A DNA stretch of 64,000 nucleotides from NCBI GenBank assembly GCA_035772785.1, contig JAOCPU010000001.1:1860001-1924000 (forward strand), read 5' to 3'. The stretch is from Phlebiopsis flavidoalba (Eukaryota; Basidiomycota; Agaricomycetes; Polyporales; Phanerochaetaceae). The notes below the pieces were generated by a model. The model did no database searches. It was not told where the DNA came from and saw only the letters and a list, made by a program, of their open reading frames with translations. A program made the position numbers and the translations under genes. Positions 23,699 through 35,658 of this stretch are shown piece after piece; positions within the stretch are counted from its first letter, which is position 1, and every line of letters starts with the position of its first letter.

Positions 23699-25020
23699 CA
23701 CCATGAAGAGTTGTAAAGAGCCGTACTTCGCTGACTGATAGCTCTATACGTTACTCCTTCCGAATCCGTGGAAACATGGCCTCCATCCAAAAGTGCATCC
23801 AGGGAATTTCTACGACCATCGGAGTCAGTAATATGTTTTCCTATATGTAAGTACTTGCTCACGTAATCGCGGGGCTGCGTCTTCTATCCCATTTCTGCTT
23901 TAAGGCTCACCGCCAGCTGCATCACGTCTAGGACCAGACTCAGAGCTGGCCTGTAGTACTTTCCATGATCTTCAGTAAGACAGTACGCTGTAGCGGTGTG
24001 AGGCCCGAGAGCGGATCCTCTACAGAAAGTCGACGCGTTGTCTCTCTCTCGTTGCTTCCCTTTGCCAGAGCGAGGAGCTGGGGGTTGTCTTGGTTGGGGT
24101 GTCTCTCGTGTGGAATGTAGGGGGGACACGTTGGTTTGGGTGTTTCCTTCGTCAATTTACATGTACATGTGTAGAAGGTTCGCGCGTAGAGGCTCATTGA
24201 TATTGACAGGACCAGGCAGCGAGACATATGCCGACAGGTAATCGAGTTGTGAACCGGCCGCAGGTTCAGGAGTGTTATCCGCGCTGTAGATCGAAGGTTG
24301 TGGTTCGCGGGCCAGATCTGATGGGCGGGCCGTTGTGATGCTTTTGCGGCGAGGTCATGACCGGAATACTTTGCGCTGTCCGATAAATTTCGGAAGCACC
24401 TCCACAAGGCTGCTCACAGTGAGTAGGAGATACAGAAGTCAGCTTTCATCAACGCACCGGAGGTCCCGGTTTTTTGGCGGCCTAGCGCCCTGCTGTAAGA
24501 CCCAGAGCCTATGTACGAACACCTCGTGAAGTCTTCGACGACATGAAATCCTTCGACGTCGATTGCAGTTCCCCCACCTCGCATAGCAGACAGACGACCC
24601 AAGATGCGTACATAGCCGATGCCGCGTGATCATAATTACCCCCTCACGTAATGGGATGGGTATCACAGGCTCAAATTCGCCTTCAACCGTATCGGAAGGC
24701 CAAGACACTCTTGCTATTGGTGCCATCGATGAGCTTGTAGTGTGTAGTGCGATCATGTTTCGCGTTTGTGAGTTTCTTCAAGTACCCGTCGCAACAACCG
24801 TAATCTAATGCGCGCAATAAGCTACTACCGAGTGAGGAAGAATCCCACATTGCTCGGACACCTTTTTGACCTCTTCGTACCGCGGATACTCCGAAGGAGG
24901 GTCTAAAGCCGCTGAGCGACACAATGGTGTAGCCTCGAGGACTTGACGAAGAGGTCACTGGTAACAATGCTATCCTGTTTATTTAGGAGACGTCGTTGGT
25001 CTATACCAACGTATAGACAT
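23699..25020 (-). CDS. RPA32-like protein (second RFA2 paralogue)
   Basis: The minus strand encodes the parts of a replication protein A 32 kDa subunit in the right order. PVTLRQVLEATPL is near 24900-24955. KKLTNAKHDRTTHYKLIDGT (24720-24780) is the OB-fold strand with the DGT turn, followed by RVSWPSDTVEGEFEPVI. YVRILGRLSAMRGGGTAIDV and HEVFVHRLWVLQQGA (24490-24620) match the OB end. DPLSGLTPLQRTVLLKIMES (23945-24000) opens the C-terminal winged helix, and NSLDALLDGGHVSTDSEGV (23760-23830) closes it. RPA2 binds single-stranded DNA with RPA1 and RPA3 in replication and repair. This copy lies about 450 bases downstream of the canonical RFA2 in the same orientation and differs strongly from it. 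The start is uncertain (an ATG near 25019 is possible). Reading needs several frame changes. Confidence 0.7.
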
Positions 25021-25473
25021 GGTCGGAGATCTCAACTGACCGTGGACCCATGGCCTGACCTCGAATTCCGTGAACCCTGAGTCCGAGTCGTTGCCATGTT
25101 TGCTGCATGCTCTGGATGATTGATCGTATCGTCCTCCATGGAAAAGAATACATCAAGATGGCGACTGCTGGTTTTCACTCATTAGAGTTTATCACATCAG
25201 TGTACGTGAATCACACGGAATAGGGGAGCTCGAGCGTTGACGAGCTCATGAGGTGATGGCGAGGCGCAGCCGGTCAACATCTCGTTTCTCACGCCTAGCG
25301 AGAACTTGCGCACATCGCCCAAGTATTTGGCGGAGTATTTGTTCGGTCCAGTTGATCGTGGAGGAACGTATATGATACATGGCTATCAACAGATGAAAGA
25401 AAACAGCAAACCATCAGCACATAGCAAGGATAAGCAGAAAAGAGCAGCAATATCGATCCAGATTCTTGTGGCA

Positions 25474-26740
25474 CTAGATCGCAACATCGAAGTGAGTGTC
25501 GTCTATGGTCGGTGTAGACGTGACCTTCATCCAAAAGCGTGTCCAAAGCCGCGCTATGCAAAACTCTGAGCTACAAGTTCGCGTTGACGCAAATGGTCGC
25601 GTGTATGCGTACCTAATATCTTGGGCACTTCCACCCACCGCGCGCGCGATGACAGTAACGTGAATACCATCGCCGCGTTTCTCGTTCGTCGCGGATGAAG
25701 CGTAAGATCTTCTGTTGAAGCGGCGGAAGGCCCGACCACTGGTCGTTGATCGCCTTGTCTGACGATGCTTGTGCTGTGTATGCAGATGCACCGTTCGATT
25801 GATCATTAGTTGCACGATGGCTACCGTTTGGCTGGCCAGGCTAGAGATGACACGTTTACGAACGAGTTTACAAGGAAACCTGCATAGCGACTTACCGGCC
25901 CGCGTTGCATAATTAAGCTGACAGTCATTGCGTCTAGCTTATGGAAGTAAGGCTCATGGGGATCTTGACATGGTCGCACATGTGTAGCGTTGATATATGT
26001 TTTACCACCGAATGATTTGAGTCCACCCATTACACGAATGTACGTGTTCTCCCTGAGACAATGAGGCATATTGATAGAATGTAAGCATATCAGACACGTA
26101 CTTGATACCATTTTCGTCATCTTCAGCCCCCTCCGGAGTTTTCACCCCAGTGTCGCGCCTCGAACCTCCCGCCACCATCGTCGAGAGTATATGTACAGTT
26201 TGTAGCCTGGTTGCGGACCTCTACGACATGTGCTACAAGCGTAATCTATAAGTTTGTCAAGCCATGTCATAGTGGAGAGAATTTCAACTCTCGATTACCT
26301 GTCCTACTTCAATATCGTCTATTTTGAATTCAGCGTCAGCGTGAAGTTGAGTCGCTTTACTCAGGAGCTGCTTGATAGACACGGGGCGTAGGGCGTGTTG
26401 AAGGCCTTGCCGCTTGAGGTGTTGTGAGTATTATACGAGTCCAGTCGTATTCTGAGTACTTACGCGAGGCGCACCTCCCGGACTGTTGAATGGAGACTGC
26501 ACGTATCCTCCAGCCCCTTCGCCTTTGTTCGCGTAAATAATCGTTGTCTGTGCAATCCCCTGATATGCATACATTTCTTGTTTCAAGTATAATGCACTTA
26601 CATTGGCTCATCCTGAAACGCGTGCGAAAGGGGAAATGAAGTCGCTCAGGGGTGGGTGAGAGGTATCGTGGGTGGTCAAGGCCAGTCCAGACTAATATGA
26701 AAGACGCGAGAAGAGAAACGTGACCATCATATTGTGACAT
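25474..26740 (-). CDS. RFA2: Replication factor A subunit 2 (RPA32)
   Basis: This is the middle subunit of the heterotrimeric single-stranded DNA binding complex RPA. It starts MSQYD at 26740. GAGGYVQSPFNSPGGAPR (near 26465-26515) is the Gly/Ser-rich, phosphorylated N-terminus. The OB fold shows TYIRVMGGLKSFGGKTYINA, THVRPCQDPHEPYFHKLDAM and TVSLIMQRGP (25900-26060). NDQWSGLPPLQQKILRFIRD (about 25690-25750) and IHVTVIARAVGGSAQDI, then ALDTLLDEGHVYTTIDDTHF, are the C-terminal winged helix. The stop is at 25474. The order and length, about 270 residues, are normal for the family. It sits between the CSC1 channel gene (upstream, same strand) and a divergent paralogue (downstream). Confidence 0.92.
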
Positions 26741-26900
26741 AACGCGTACCTAGTACTACCGTGACCCTATTTGTCAACGACTCAAACATAGGAGTCCTAG
26801 TTAGAGGTAAACTACTGATAGAGAAAGGTTTATTTTTCATGAATGGTAATGTACTACAGCCCATAAATCATTGCCCGAGAGATAGAAACGTAGGATCCGT

Positions 26901-29900
26901 TCACTGTATAACCCTTGAATTTGTCCTTTTCCTCCTCTCCGGATGGTGCCAATATGTTCCATATCGTCGACTGGAGGGACTCGTTGACGGTCTCAACGCG
27001 CTCGTCTCCGTGGGCTCGATCTCCACCTCTGTGTCGTCTGTCAGTGTTGCTACTCTGGGTCGTGGTGTCTCGTTCGGGTCTGCGACTACCGTTCCCAGGT
27101 CCTCCACGTCAGAATCACTTTCATCCATCCTCCAGCCACTCCCCATCGTCCGGCAGCATTATCACACCAGATGCGTGATCGAAGCTTAAGCGGTGGTGCA
27201 GGGCTCTGTTTTGTGGAGGCCGCGACGGAGTGTCGTGCCAGGGGTTGATCTCGTCAACTGGACGTGTCGGGAACGGTTCTGTGTTGGCCCGTTGAGGCGG
27301 CTCGCGCGGTTCCCGGCGGACAGTGCTGTATCGCTTCGGAGCGTTAGTACCACAGCGGGGTGTGGTGTCCGCCGTTGATGTGCTCGGCGCGACTGGAGGA
27401 GCGTTTCGTATACTTTGGCCCTTCTTCAAAGGTAGCCATGGTTGAGGTAAGACACCGTTAAGAGCAGGATGTCCATATCTCCTTTTGCCGGTACTGTAGA
27501 CCATGATTAAAATAGATAAGCAGAAAAGAGCATATTCCCTCACTTTAAGACGCCAGCATACCAACTCCCCATGGGAGGTTGCGACTGCCAAACTCAGTCA
27601 ATAAATCAAGGAAAGTACCACATGAATAAACTCACATAATCCGTACGCTCGTCCTCCGGCGCCACGTACAGGGTGTCGTCGTTTTGTGCATATCTTCTGT
27701 GGTTCAGATAGCTTTGCGACCACGTGACTGGGTGCCCTGCTCTCAACCTCTGCACATCCGCGGTATCCTCCCCCTCTGTACCTCGAAAATCGAACTGAGG
27801 CTGACATACTTGCTGAGAGCCTTAAACTTCTTATCCGTGTTCCATGCCCAGAATAGTGTCCCAGCGAGGAGAGGCACAACAAGGGTGGCAAGGACGTAAG
27901 ATTTCCGAAGAATGAATATGCCTGACATGAAAACAAGGTAAATCACGATTCCCCATAACAGGCGAGCGTAGGTGATTGGCCAGGCCTGTCCCTGAGACTC
28001 GTATGGTTTATAAAACACTGCGTTACAGTCAGCGCGGCCCTGTCGCGCAACTTATGTAGAGGCTCACCAAACAACAGCTTGTATTTATAGACAACGTATG
28101 CCATACCGAAATAGATGGCCCCGAATACGACGATAAGTGGTTGGATGACGCTGTATAGTAGTGTGATCGTGAAGATGAGGATCGCTTGGGGGTATACCAC
28201 GCCGTAGTTGATCATTGGCGGTGCATTCAACTCAGCGTAGTCTGCATACATATTAGAACAAGTTGGCGACGTAAGACTTCTGCTGACCTCGGGGAGTCCG
28301 AGGGTAATGAACATTCGGAAAAACAATCGTGGTATGATGACGCCCAGGTTGAGCAAATTGTAAGGGCATGAGGCCGATACCTGAAGTAACAATTCAGTTC
28401 ATGACGAGAATTGATCTAGAATCCACACACCTTGTAGGATGACATAGGAGACAAAGAAGTGCCTAGCTGAAGCGTTCATACACGTTTCGGTTGATAGTAT
28501 CACACACATACCTGGCATTACCTTTCTGTAACGCTGCAGCTAACTTCTCCGGGATCTTAGCAGGAGAGTTTGCCAGATCCCGGACAAGCTGCCAATAAGT
28601 ACTGGCAAAGAGGAATATGAAGACAACGTTGATAAGGAGAAAAAATAAAGTATCTACAAGATAATCAGCCAGAGATTCTTTCGGCAGCCCTTAAATACAT
28701 ACTTTTTCATCAACGAGTATTCAATCCAGCTGCGAGCTCGGTAACCCTGCATATACGTGAGGCCTAGAGGAAACTCTTCAGCAGGTTGAACAAATTGAAT
28801 CTCCATTGCATACCTTCAAGCAAGAACGGCAGACATGCGTTCAAGGTGATGACGGCCACAGATGGCAACGAGTTCTGTACAATGGCACCAATTTGCGCAT
28901 TTGCATCGATCAGACGCGCGAGTGCAGGCCACGTCTTCTTGATCTCCTTGTAACTGAGTAGACCCGCGAGGGCTGCAACGGGCACAATCCAAAAGAACAG
29001 AAGCACGAGCATGGCACCCGGTGACAATCCAATCGCGTGCGGCCAAAGACCCAGGAGACATGGTCATATTCGCCCAAATGAATATCGCGGGGCTCCGGCG
29101 CGGGCTTTGTTACACACTGGGCGGGGACGCTGGCGTGAACGGTTTGAACTGCAATTTGCTGCCAGAACGGCCTCAGACATCTCTTCCGCGCTCGTATTCA
29201 GAAAAACGAAGACCTACAGCGCTGGACATCTTCTCGAATGTTACGGAAGGCAGCGTGTGTAGCCTTGAATTTTGCCAGTTCGCCTACGTCTATTAACGAG
29301 CTCCGTCTGCCTCCTTAAATCGTTCCTCGAGGTATTCCAACGCGTCGACCTTGGGCCTGAACCATCCCGGCCTGAGCGTAGGGCGCTTGCGATTTGGGAC
29401 CACAAGACGTGTACGGATGTCTTCGGGATTATTTTTCGACGTCAACAAGCGGTCCAGTCACGGAATCGATTGGGGCCGTTGCTCGACTGGGATTTCCGAG
29501 GTAGTCAACCCAGGCAGCTTCCAGTTTTTGAGCAGGGCTTCCGTTCGTTTGTCCAGGAGTCGTCTTTGAGCGATTGTATTTCTCTACATACGCTCACACT
29601 CTCTACGCATTTAGGTTCATGCTCTCGAAGTATTCGGCCAGAGAACGTTCACTTTCTGAGATGGGCCGGAATATGCGTGATCATGACAAGTTCGTGCTGC
29701 AATAGAGTGAACCAGCTCTAGAGTAGAAGAGTTGTCTCGCCCGAATGAATTTCTTGTAGTTTCGGTGGATGAAGTAAAGCGTGTGAGGATGGTAAAGAGA
29801 TATGTGAAGAGGAGGTGAACGGAGAGGTAAGAAGTTCGCGTCGCTGATGAGGTCTAGCCAGTCCTGTCCGGGGGTGGGCATCGTACCATTCATTTTTGCT

Positions 29901-30602
29901 GGTATAGGCGCGAAGTCGTCGTCTTTTCTCATCGTCGTGGCCATCTCCAATGTCGATGTTGTGCTACGTAGGCTGTGTGTACAACGTCTTGACAGTCAAC
30001 AACCGCACGCACCTTCAGGTTGATAGGCATGAGAACTAGAGCTGCGAAGATTGAGCAGACTGAGAACAGCGAGAAGGCCATCTTGTAGAAATTGAGGAGC
30101 TACACGGGTCACTATCTTTGAGGCCCGGACAAGGTTCGATGGGCACATACCACGGCTGCATCCAGGCCTACAATTTGCAGGACCGTGTACTCAGATATCC
30201 GAATCGTTGGTATAATCCATCCAAAGAACGCCTGGTGTGCATGTGCCTCATGGGGTGAAAATGCTAAAATTTTTCGTCAAAATACCCAAGATGTGTTTGA
30301 CCAAGGCGACTTTTACCTTTCAGTTTCGTGCGTGGAGCGAAGAGTAGTGGCCATCTCGTGCGGCAGTAAGAGAAAAATGAGAAAGGAGGATATCCCAATA
30401 GTGGCAGAAAGAATCAGCTGGGTTGTAAACCATGGGCCGTCGTATTTGACTACGGTACGCTGTTAGTGTCCCGAGTGTAGATGGTCCGCGACAAGTCACG
30501 CGTACGGGTGGGTGGTGTGCCCGGGGGAAGCTTTGAGCCGTCATCGTCGTCGTCAGTGGCAGCCAGACGATACAGCACAGGAAGCAGCCAGTTGGGTAGC
30601 AT
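26901..30602 (-). CDS. CSC1/OSCA/TMEM63-type stress-gated cation channel
   Basis: This is a multipass plasma- or endomembrane protein of the DUF221/CSC1 family, an osmosensitive, calcium-permeable channel. Reading down from 30.5 kb: GPWFTTQLILSATIGISSFL (30380-30450); FSPHEAH-like and FFGWIIPTIRISEYTVLQIV (30180-30260); LLNFYKMAFSLFSVCSIFAA then LVLMPINLK (30010-30100); HTLYFIHRNYKKFIRARQLF (29720-29790); and, after a long middle, YGVVYPQAILIFTITLLYSV and IYFGMAYVVYKYKLLF (28060-28215). ESQGQAWPITYARLLWGIVI and LRKSYVLATLVVPLLAG (27860-27990) end the membrane core. The hydrophilic tail has KRRYGHPALNGVLPQPWLPL, an acidic stretch and GVIMLPDDGEWLEDGDESD. The exact start is unresolved; the ATG at 30602 is one candidate. 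Many short introns. Confidence 0.87.
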
Positions 30603-30899
30603 CAGTGGTCGGTGCTGGCTAGCAAGCCTTGAGTGACATACAGAGGCAAGGAGCGGAAGGTGGTGTCGCGATGAGCGAGGTCGCGCGCAACCGCTCGCAC
30701 GCGTCACGGCGCGGATGTCCGAGCGCCAACCTATACTTCTACTCTTTCTTGCAGCCATCATCGACATCTCCCAGGCCATGAGCTTGAAACGTTGGACGCC
30801 TACCTTCAGTAATAGGCATTCTGTCGAGAGCAAAAGGTTCTTTGCACCCGAATCCAGAAAGACCTAGTATATTTTTGCGACCTATGTAGTGTATTCAAT

Positions 30900-32031
30900 C
30901 TGGCTGATTCGTGTGCATACAGCGTAACCTGATCTTTCGACTACCTCTGCCACAACGCATTCACAGATACGGCAAGGGCGTTTGTTCGCGAGTCTACGTC
31001 AAGGGCGTAGATGCAGACGGGCGACGAGATGATGTCTGTGGAGGCTCTGGGGCATTCCGACTTATTGGCTGAGAGTATGGACGACAAGCTCACCCAAGCG
31101 GAGCTAAGACGTGGTCAGTACGCACGCTTAATGTACTGTGAGAGAGCAGGCCTGACTTTCCTTTAGACATTTTGTACCCATATCCTGTCTGGGAGAGTCG
31201 ACGACGCCATAACACTACTCAACACACACTTCCCCGCTGTTCTTGCCCCCGAATGTTCCTCTGACACTATGTCCGGGGCCCTAGGGGATGAGCCAATCTT
31301 CCAATACATCCCGTCAGCGTCGATAGACTCCGCGCACCTACACCTCAATCTTCACATATTTAGGATTCATTGAATCGGCTCGTACTGTCCCCCTACATTA
31401 TCACCATCCAGGGTCGGGACGCGTTCTCATCACCTCCGCCACCTATCGTGTCCCCGGCACAGAAAGAAGGGGACAGTGTGCCAGAGCACAGTGAACAGCA
31501 GCTTGCTTTGCTGCACAAAGCTCAGAAACTGTATTCGGAAGCCGGATGCCTACCAAAGCAAGAGGACCGTACTCTGTACCTTCAGGAGCTGGCACAGGTT
31601 ACTGCCATCCTGGCTTACACCAGCCCAGAAAACAGTATAATGGCACCATATCTCACACAAGACAGAAGGGAAGCAGTTGCGGACCAGATTGAGGGTGCAA
31701 TACTTTGTATGAGTTGGCTTGTCGAGTGCCTCGACGCTTCATCGAACTAATTCGGTTTACAGCTCGCACAGGTCAACAACCGATATCCCGTATAGAATTA
31801 GCGGCACGCAATACTACTACAATCTGGTCAATACTCAGCGAACGAAGAGAACCTCTCCCCCCTCGGAACAAGTGGCCTGCCGGCGTTCATCCTCTTCTAT
31901 CACATCTGTCGCATCCGAGGTCCGAGGCAACTACCAGTACCGAGGATACGGGGGCTGTGGAAGAAGCCCTTGGAACAGCTAGATCCAGAAGTACGTCGTC
32001 CCTGCTCGAATCCCCGAAATCTCATCGCTAG
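30900..32031 (+). CDS. LisH-CTLH-CRA protein (RanBPM/GID8-like)
   Basis: FDYLCHNAFTDTARAFVRES near 30938-30990 is a LisH dimerisation motif. RDILSRILSGRVDDAITLLN and THFPAVLAPE (31160-31245) form the CTLH part. LNLHIQDFIESARTVPL follows, split by an intron. LYSEAGCLPKQEDRTLYLQE and LAQVTAILAYTSPENSIMAP with DRREAVADQIEGAIL (31530-31700) are the CRA part. These domains build the scaffold of the GID/CTLH E3 ubiquitin ligase, which in fungi removes gluconeogenic enzymes. No SPRY domain is visible, since the upstream DNA belongs to the CSC1 gene, so this may be a GID8-type rather than a VID30/RanBPM-type subunit, or an incomplete gene. One extra base near 31022 breaks DADGDEMM. Start not resolved. 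It is divergent from CSC1. Confidence 0.78.
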
Positions 32032-32294
32032 GTATTAACGAGGCGTCAGCCTTTTGACTTATCGGTGTTCTTAGATTTTAAGTCACCATAGATTCGCATA
32101 AGCATGACTTCACCGGGAGTTGGTTTCTATCACACATCACGACTTTTAACGTTTCTGTTAGTTTGACTCGCGTATTCGTCTGGCGGACTCTGGAATCCAT
32201 GTTGTACTCTATGCAATCCTCTTCCTGTACCTTCACCTAAACTGATTTTCAAGGCCTGCTGTATAGCCGCATTCTATCCTAAGCTGGCCCATAG

Positions 32295-33552
32295 CTAGAC
32301 AATGACTTCTACATCCGTCCATCTACTCGCGTTGACCTTACGAACGATGTCATTGGCTACACCACATCCTCTGATACCAAGTATTCGCAAGTATCCCCAT
32401 CGCCTCCACTCCACCGCATTGAAGGTCCCTGGGTATGGGTCGTCTTTCCCACCAAGCCATTTGTTGAAGGACAAATCCAGTACCTCCAGAAGAGGACATA
32501 GTCGGGAGAGTCGATGAATGGGTATGGGCTGGGGTAGCGCGAGCAGGGCGAGGTGGGGGTCAATGTCGGGGGTAGCGAGAACAATTGAGAGGATGGTAAG
32601 GGAGAAGCAAGCAGGCATAGAATGGTCAAAGAGGGAGTCGAGTCGACTGGGGCAGGTTGTGTCCCATTCATCAATCTGATCCCGAGAATTGGTGGCCAGC
32701 GAGGTGGCCGGGCCTCGCTTCCCGTGGTGACTCGGGCTTTCTCCTTTCCCTTTCTCCAACACATCCCCACGGAGGACCGGTCTGGGGTCCAACAACCAGT
32801 AGTTCTCCGTCCGCGTGACCCTCTTTACCGCAAAGCGCGTATAGCCTGCTACTGGGAAGAGGCTCGGTACACTGCGCACACCATCGTATCAGGTCCCGTC
32901 TGACGTGCGCCGGGATGTAGGCCGCCGCGTGCGCAAGCTCTTCCGGCTCGGTACACGCGCTGAGCAGCACTTGTGCGCACACAAGCGGCAGTGACAACAC
33001 CGCACGCGATCCCTCTCCTAACCACGGCAAGGACCCGAGGTCGTCGAACAAGACACCCAGTGCGTTCGCCCTCCACGCAGGCTCGTTCCTTTCATCACCG
33101 TCAAAAAGCGGTGTCCAGCTCTTGGGCGGTTTTGGACCTGGCACGGCGCCGTTGGGATACGCGTACGTCGGCACACCTTCCACCAGCGTTACGGGCGGGC
33201 GTCGGTCTCTTCTGTGTCCCGGTTGCCCTGGCTCACGGAATGGCGCAGGTTGCACGGGTTCAATATCAGCGTATCCATCGCCATCGGCCGCGCTGCCTGT
33301 GCCAAAGATTTGGTCAAATGGGAGTGTAGGTTTGCTCTGCAGCGCGACGAAGTCACATGCGGCTTCGAACGCAGTAAATTCTGCTGGTGCCGAAACTGCT
33401 CTCCTCTGTGTGAGATACCTAAGAGGTCTAATTTGTTCCAGAGTATTCAGTACACACCTGAGACTGTTTAATAGGTTGTTTACCTCCCGACTCGGATCTC
33501 CACTGGTCCGAATGTCTCTAAATCCGGGACCGCCTTGCTTTTTGGGAGCCAT
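32295..33552 (-). CDS. Leucine-rich fungal protein of unknown function
   Basis: From MAPKKQGGPGFRDIR at 33552 the minus strand holds a long frame. A probable GTAAAC..TTAG intron (about 33425-33485) removes an in-frame stretch. The rest has EFTAFEAACDFVALQSKPTL, LPFDQIFGTG, a Pro/Arg-rich part and SWTPLFDGDERNEPAWRANA, then SLPLVCAQVLLSACTEPEEL. After further introns the C-terminus reads HRLSRLCPLLEVLDLSFNKW and WGYLRILGIRGCGVANDIVR, which looks like leucine-rich repeats of the ribonuclease-inhibitor kind. The last residues are WTDVEVIV. I do not recognise a named family; F-box/LRR-type proteins are a possible home. It is tail-to-tail with the LisH gene, with about 260 bases between the two ends. 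Confidence 0.65.
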
Positions 33553-33569
33553 TCGCAAAACGAATTCTT

Positions 33570-34011
33570 TGAGCGCGAGGCTTTATCTCACCGAAGAGAG
33601 TTTGTTAGCTGTGTGCAGCTCGGATGTGGGCAAAGATCATGGCGTGCATGACTAAAGAATAGCGACCGGAGGCAAAATGGAGTCAGAGGACTCCGAGGCC
33701 TGCGAGACGCAGCGCTAGACTGAGTCTGAAATGCGGGTTTGGGGGCTGTGGAGAATTCACGAATCACGATCAAAGGAGTCTCGCAATGCAGGGGGTCCAG
33801 AGTAAATTCAGAGCAAAGCAAAGAGATAGCATGCACAGCGATTCGTTTTATCATACGGGGCATACAGGTAAAGAAGAACAATAAAGAAAGACGAGTGCAT
33901 GCCATGCGTACCCCCATCGTGCGATGCTGCGATGACGTCCCACCGTCCGTCACAGAGCGCCAGCCACATCTCTCCTAGCGTACAGCAGAAAAAGCCGAGA
34001 GAAAAACCAAC
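33570..34011. other. Intergenic region between the leucine-rich protein and RPL7
   Basis: This interval presumably holds the promoter of the leucine-rich gene and the 3' untranslated part of RPL7. Open frames here have no recognisable content. Confidence 0.4.
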
Positions 34012-35179
34012 TCAGTTCATCTGGCGGATGAGCTTGTTGATGTTGGTTTCCCGGTTACCGAAGTCACCGCCCTGGACAAAGTGCTTGAACTTCCGTGTCC
34101 TCCAGCCGCCAGTGGGGTTGGAGAGCTTGAACGGCCAGAGGAAGTTCGACGCTTGCTTGAAGTTAGGGCCGGCGGTAAAGATTTCGTGGACGAGATCTTC
34201 GATAGAGAGAATGTCGTGCTTGCCGAGGGCCTCCTCGATGACTTGGTTGTTGGCAAGGGGAATGCGCTGCTTGTCGACCTTGCCGTAGCCGCGCTTGTAG
34301 ATAAGCTCACGGACGGACTTCAGGTTGGGCTCGCTGGGAGGAGGTAAGGATACATTCGGAATATAAAACGTCTGCACGCACCCGTATGTAACGTAAGGCT
34401 CGACAAGACGGAGCATCTGCTCAGTCGCCCGGGTCACCTTGACGAACACGCCGTTGTTGATCTGCAGAAGACGGAGGAGCTGCAAGATCTTGCGAGGTTT
34501 GGGTGCAATCTCGTTGACACTGAATAGAGTCAGACTTGTTCATGCAGAATGTAAGAGCGCAATACTTACCCACGGATACGGACGACGAAGTATACCTTCG
34601 CCTGGGCGGGGACGTAGAAGTCGCCCGATGCACGGGCGGCGCGCTTCGCAACAATCTCGTCCTTCTCCGCCGTGAGTACTCCTTCACGTACTTCTCAGCA
34701 CGCTTGAAGATAACCTTGCGCTTGGCCTTTGCCGCCTAAGAAGCAAATTGGTGAGTAGTCTGACGGTTAACGTGTGGTGCGACAGGAAGTTCAGTCCCGA
34801 AAGATGGTTAATTTCTGGCAGCATGGTTTGAAACGAATTCCTGACTAGCCATGAAGTAAAGTGTATGCATCATAACCGAATAACCAAAGGTAATTCTGGG
34901 CTGCATTGCGCGGATACACACCTTGCGGGCAGCAGTCGCAGCGGCCAGGCGCTCCTCCCGGGCCTTTTCGTTCTGCTTGCGCTTCTTGAGGATAGTCTCC
35001 GGGACTTCAATGTCCTATTCCGACCAACATAATCGCCAGTCAGCTGTTCGTTCAAAGTTTCGCCATCATTTTGTGGTACGAAACCGCGACGGTGGGGACA
35101 CTAGCATAATTTTGTGCTCGTTAGACTGAGAGCTGCCTGGAGAGGACGATAGCACTACGCACGTAGTTGAGGACGCCAT
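34012..35179 (-). CDS. RPL7: 60S ribosomal protein uL30 (L7)
   Basis: This is a component of the large cytosolic ribosomal subunit. Exon 1 is short, MASSTT at 35179, followed by a GTGCGTAG intron. [20 protein letters not shown] and AAATAARK (34920-35010) form the basic N-terminus. [19 protein letters not shown] (34660-34735) follows, then [15 protein letters not shown], the uL30 core IQ-type [20 protein letters not shown] and [15 protein letters not shown] (34390-34485). A GTGCGTGCAG..CTCCCAG intron interrupts at 34338-34386 before [60 protein letters not shown] and the end [12 protein letters not shown] stop at 34012. Many introns in a ribosomal protein gene are usual in basidiomycetes, and this gene is among the cleanest in the window. 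Confidence 0.95.
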
Positions 35180-35658
35180 TACGGGATCTTGAGGGACTAC
35201 GTACTCTTGCCGGTAGTCGAGGTCTGAGGGAGGGCACGGTGGCTTGCCGGACTATGCAGTTTCTCGATCAGGGTTCCCACGGTCAGCGGCTACGAAATAG
35301 ACGCCTGGCACACATGCACCAAAAGGGAAGGCGTTTATGAAAGCTAATCTACAACGGGACGCGCATCCAAGCCCCGCCACAAACACATTGATAGACCCAC
35401 GTCCTCTCCCATGCCTTCCATCTTGCAGAAACGTGTCCTGCCAGTCCCATATCCCCGCCTATCTCACTCCTGCCTCCACATCGAACGCATACAATGCCCA
35501 TGTCGTGGTGCAGTGTCCCCTTCGACACAATATCCGAGTCTCGCTCTTTCGTCCGTCCTGAAAGAGATATACGAGCTATTCCATCGACAAGCTCTGACGA
35601 CCTGAGGTATAGCTTTGGTCTGTTGATCACCCCAGCGCTCAATACTCGAGCCGCGGAT
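35180..35658. other. Intergenic region, RPL7 promoter side
   Basis: No recognisable gene. It should contain the RPL7 promoter and the 3' end of the MED16-like gene. The sequence around 35400-35530 is C-rich on the plus strand. I see no clear TATA box. Confidence 0.4.

Noticed and set aside
30450..30833. A 127-codon minus-strand open frame as the N-terminus of the CSC1 channel
   Set aside because: Its text does not look like a channel N-terminus; only the part after about 30600 could be leader, so I did not extend the gene to 30833.
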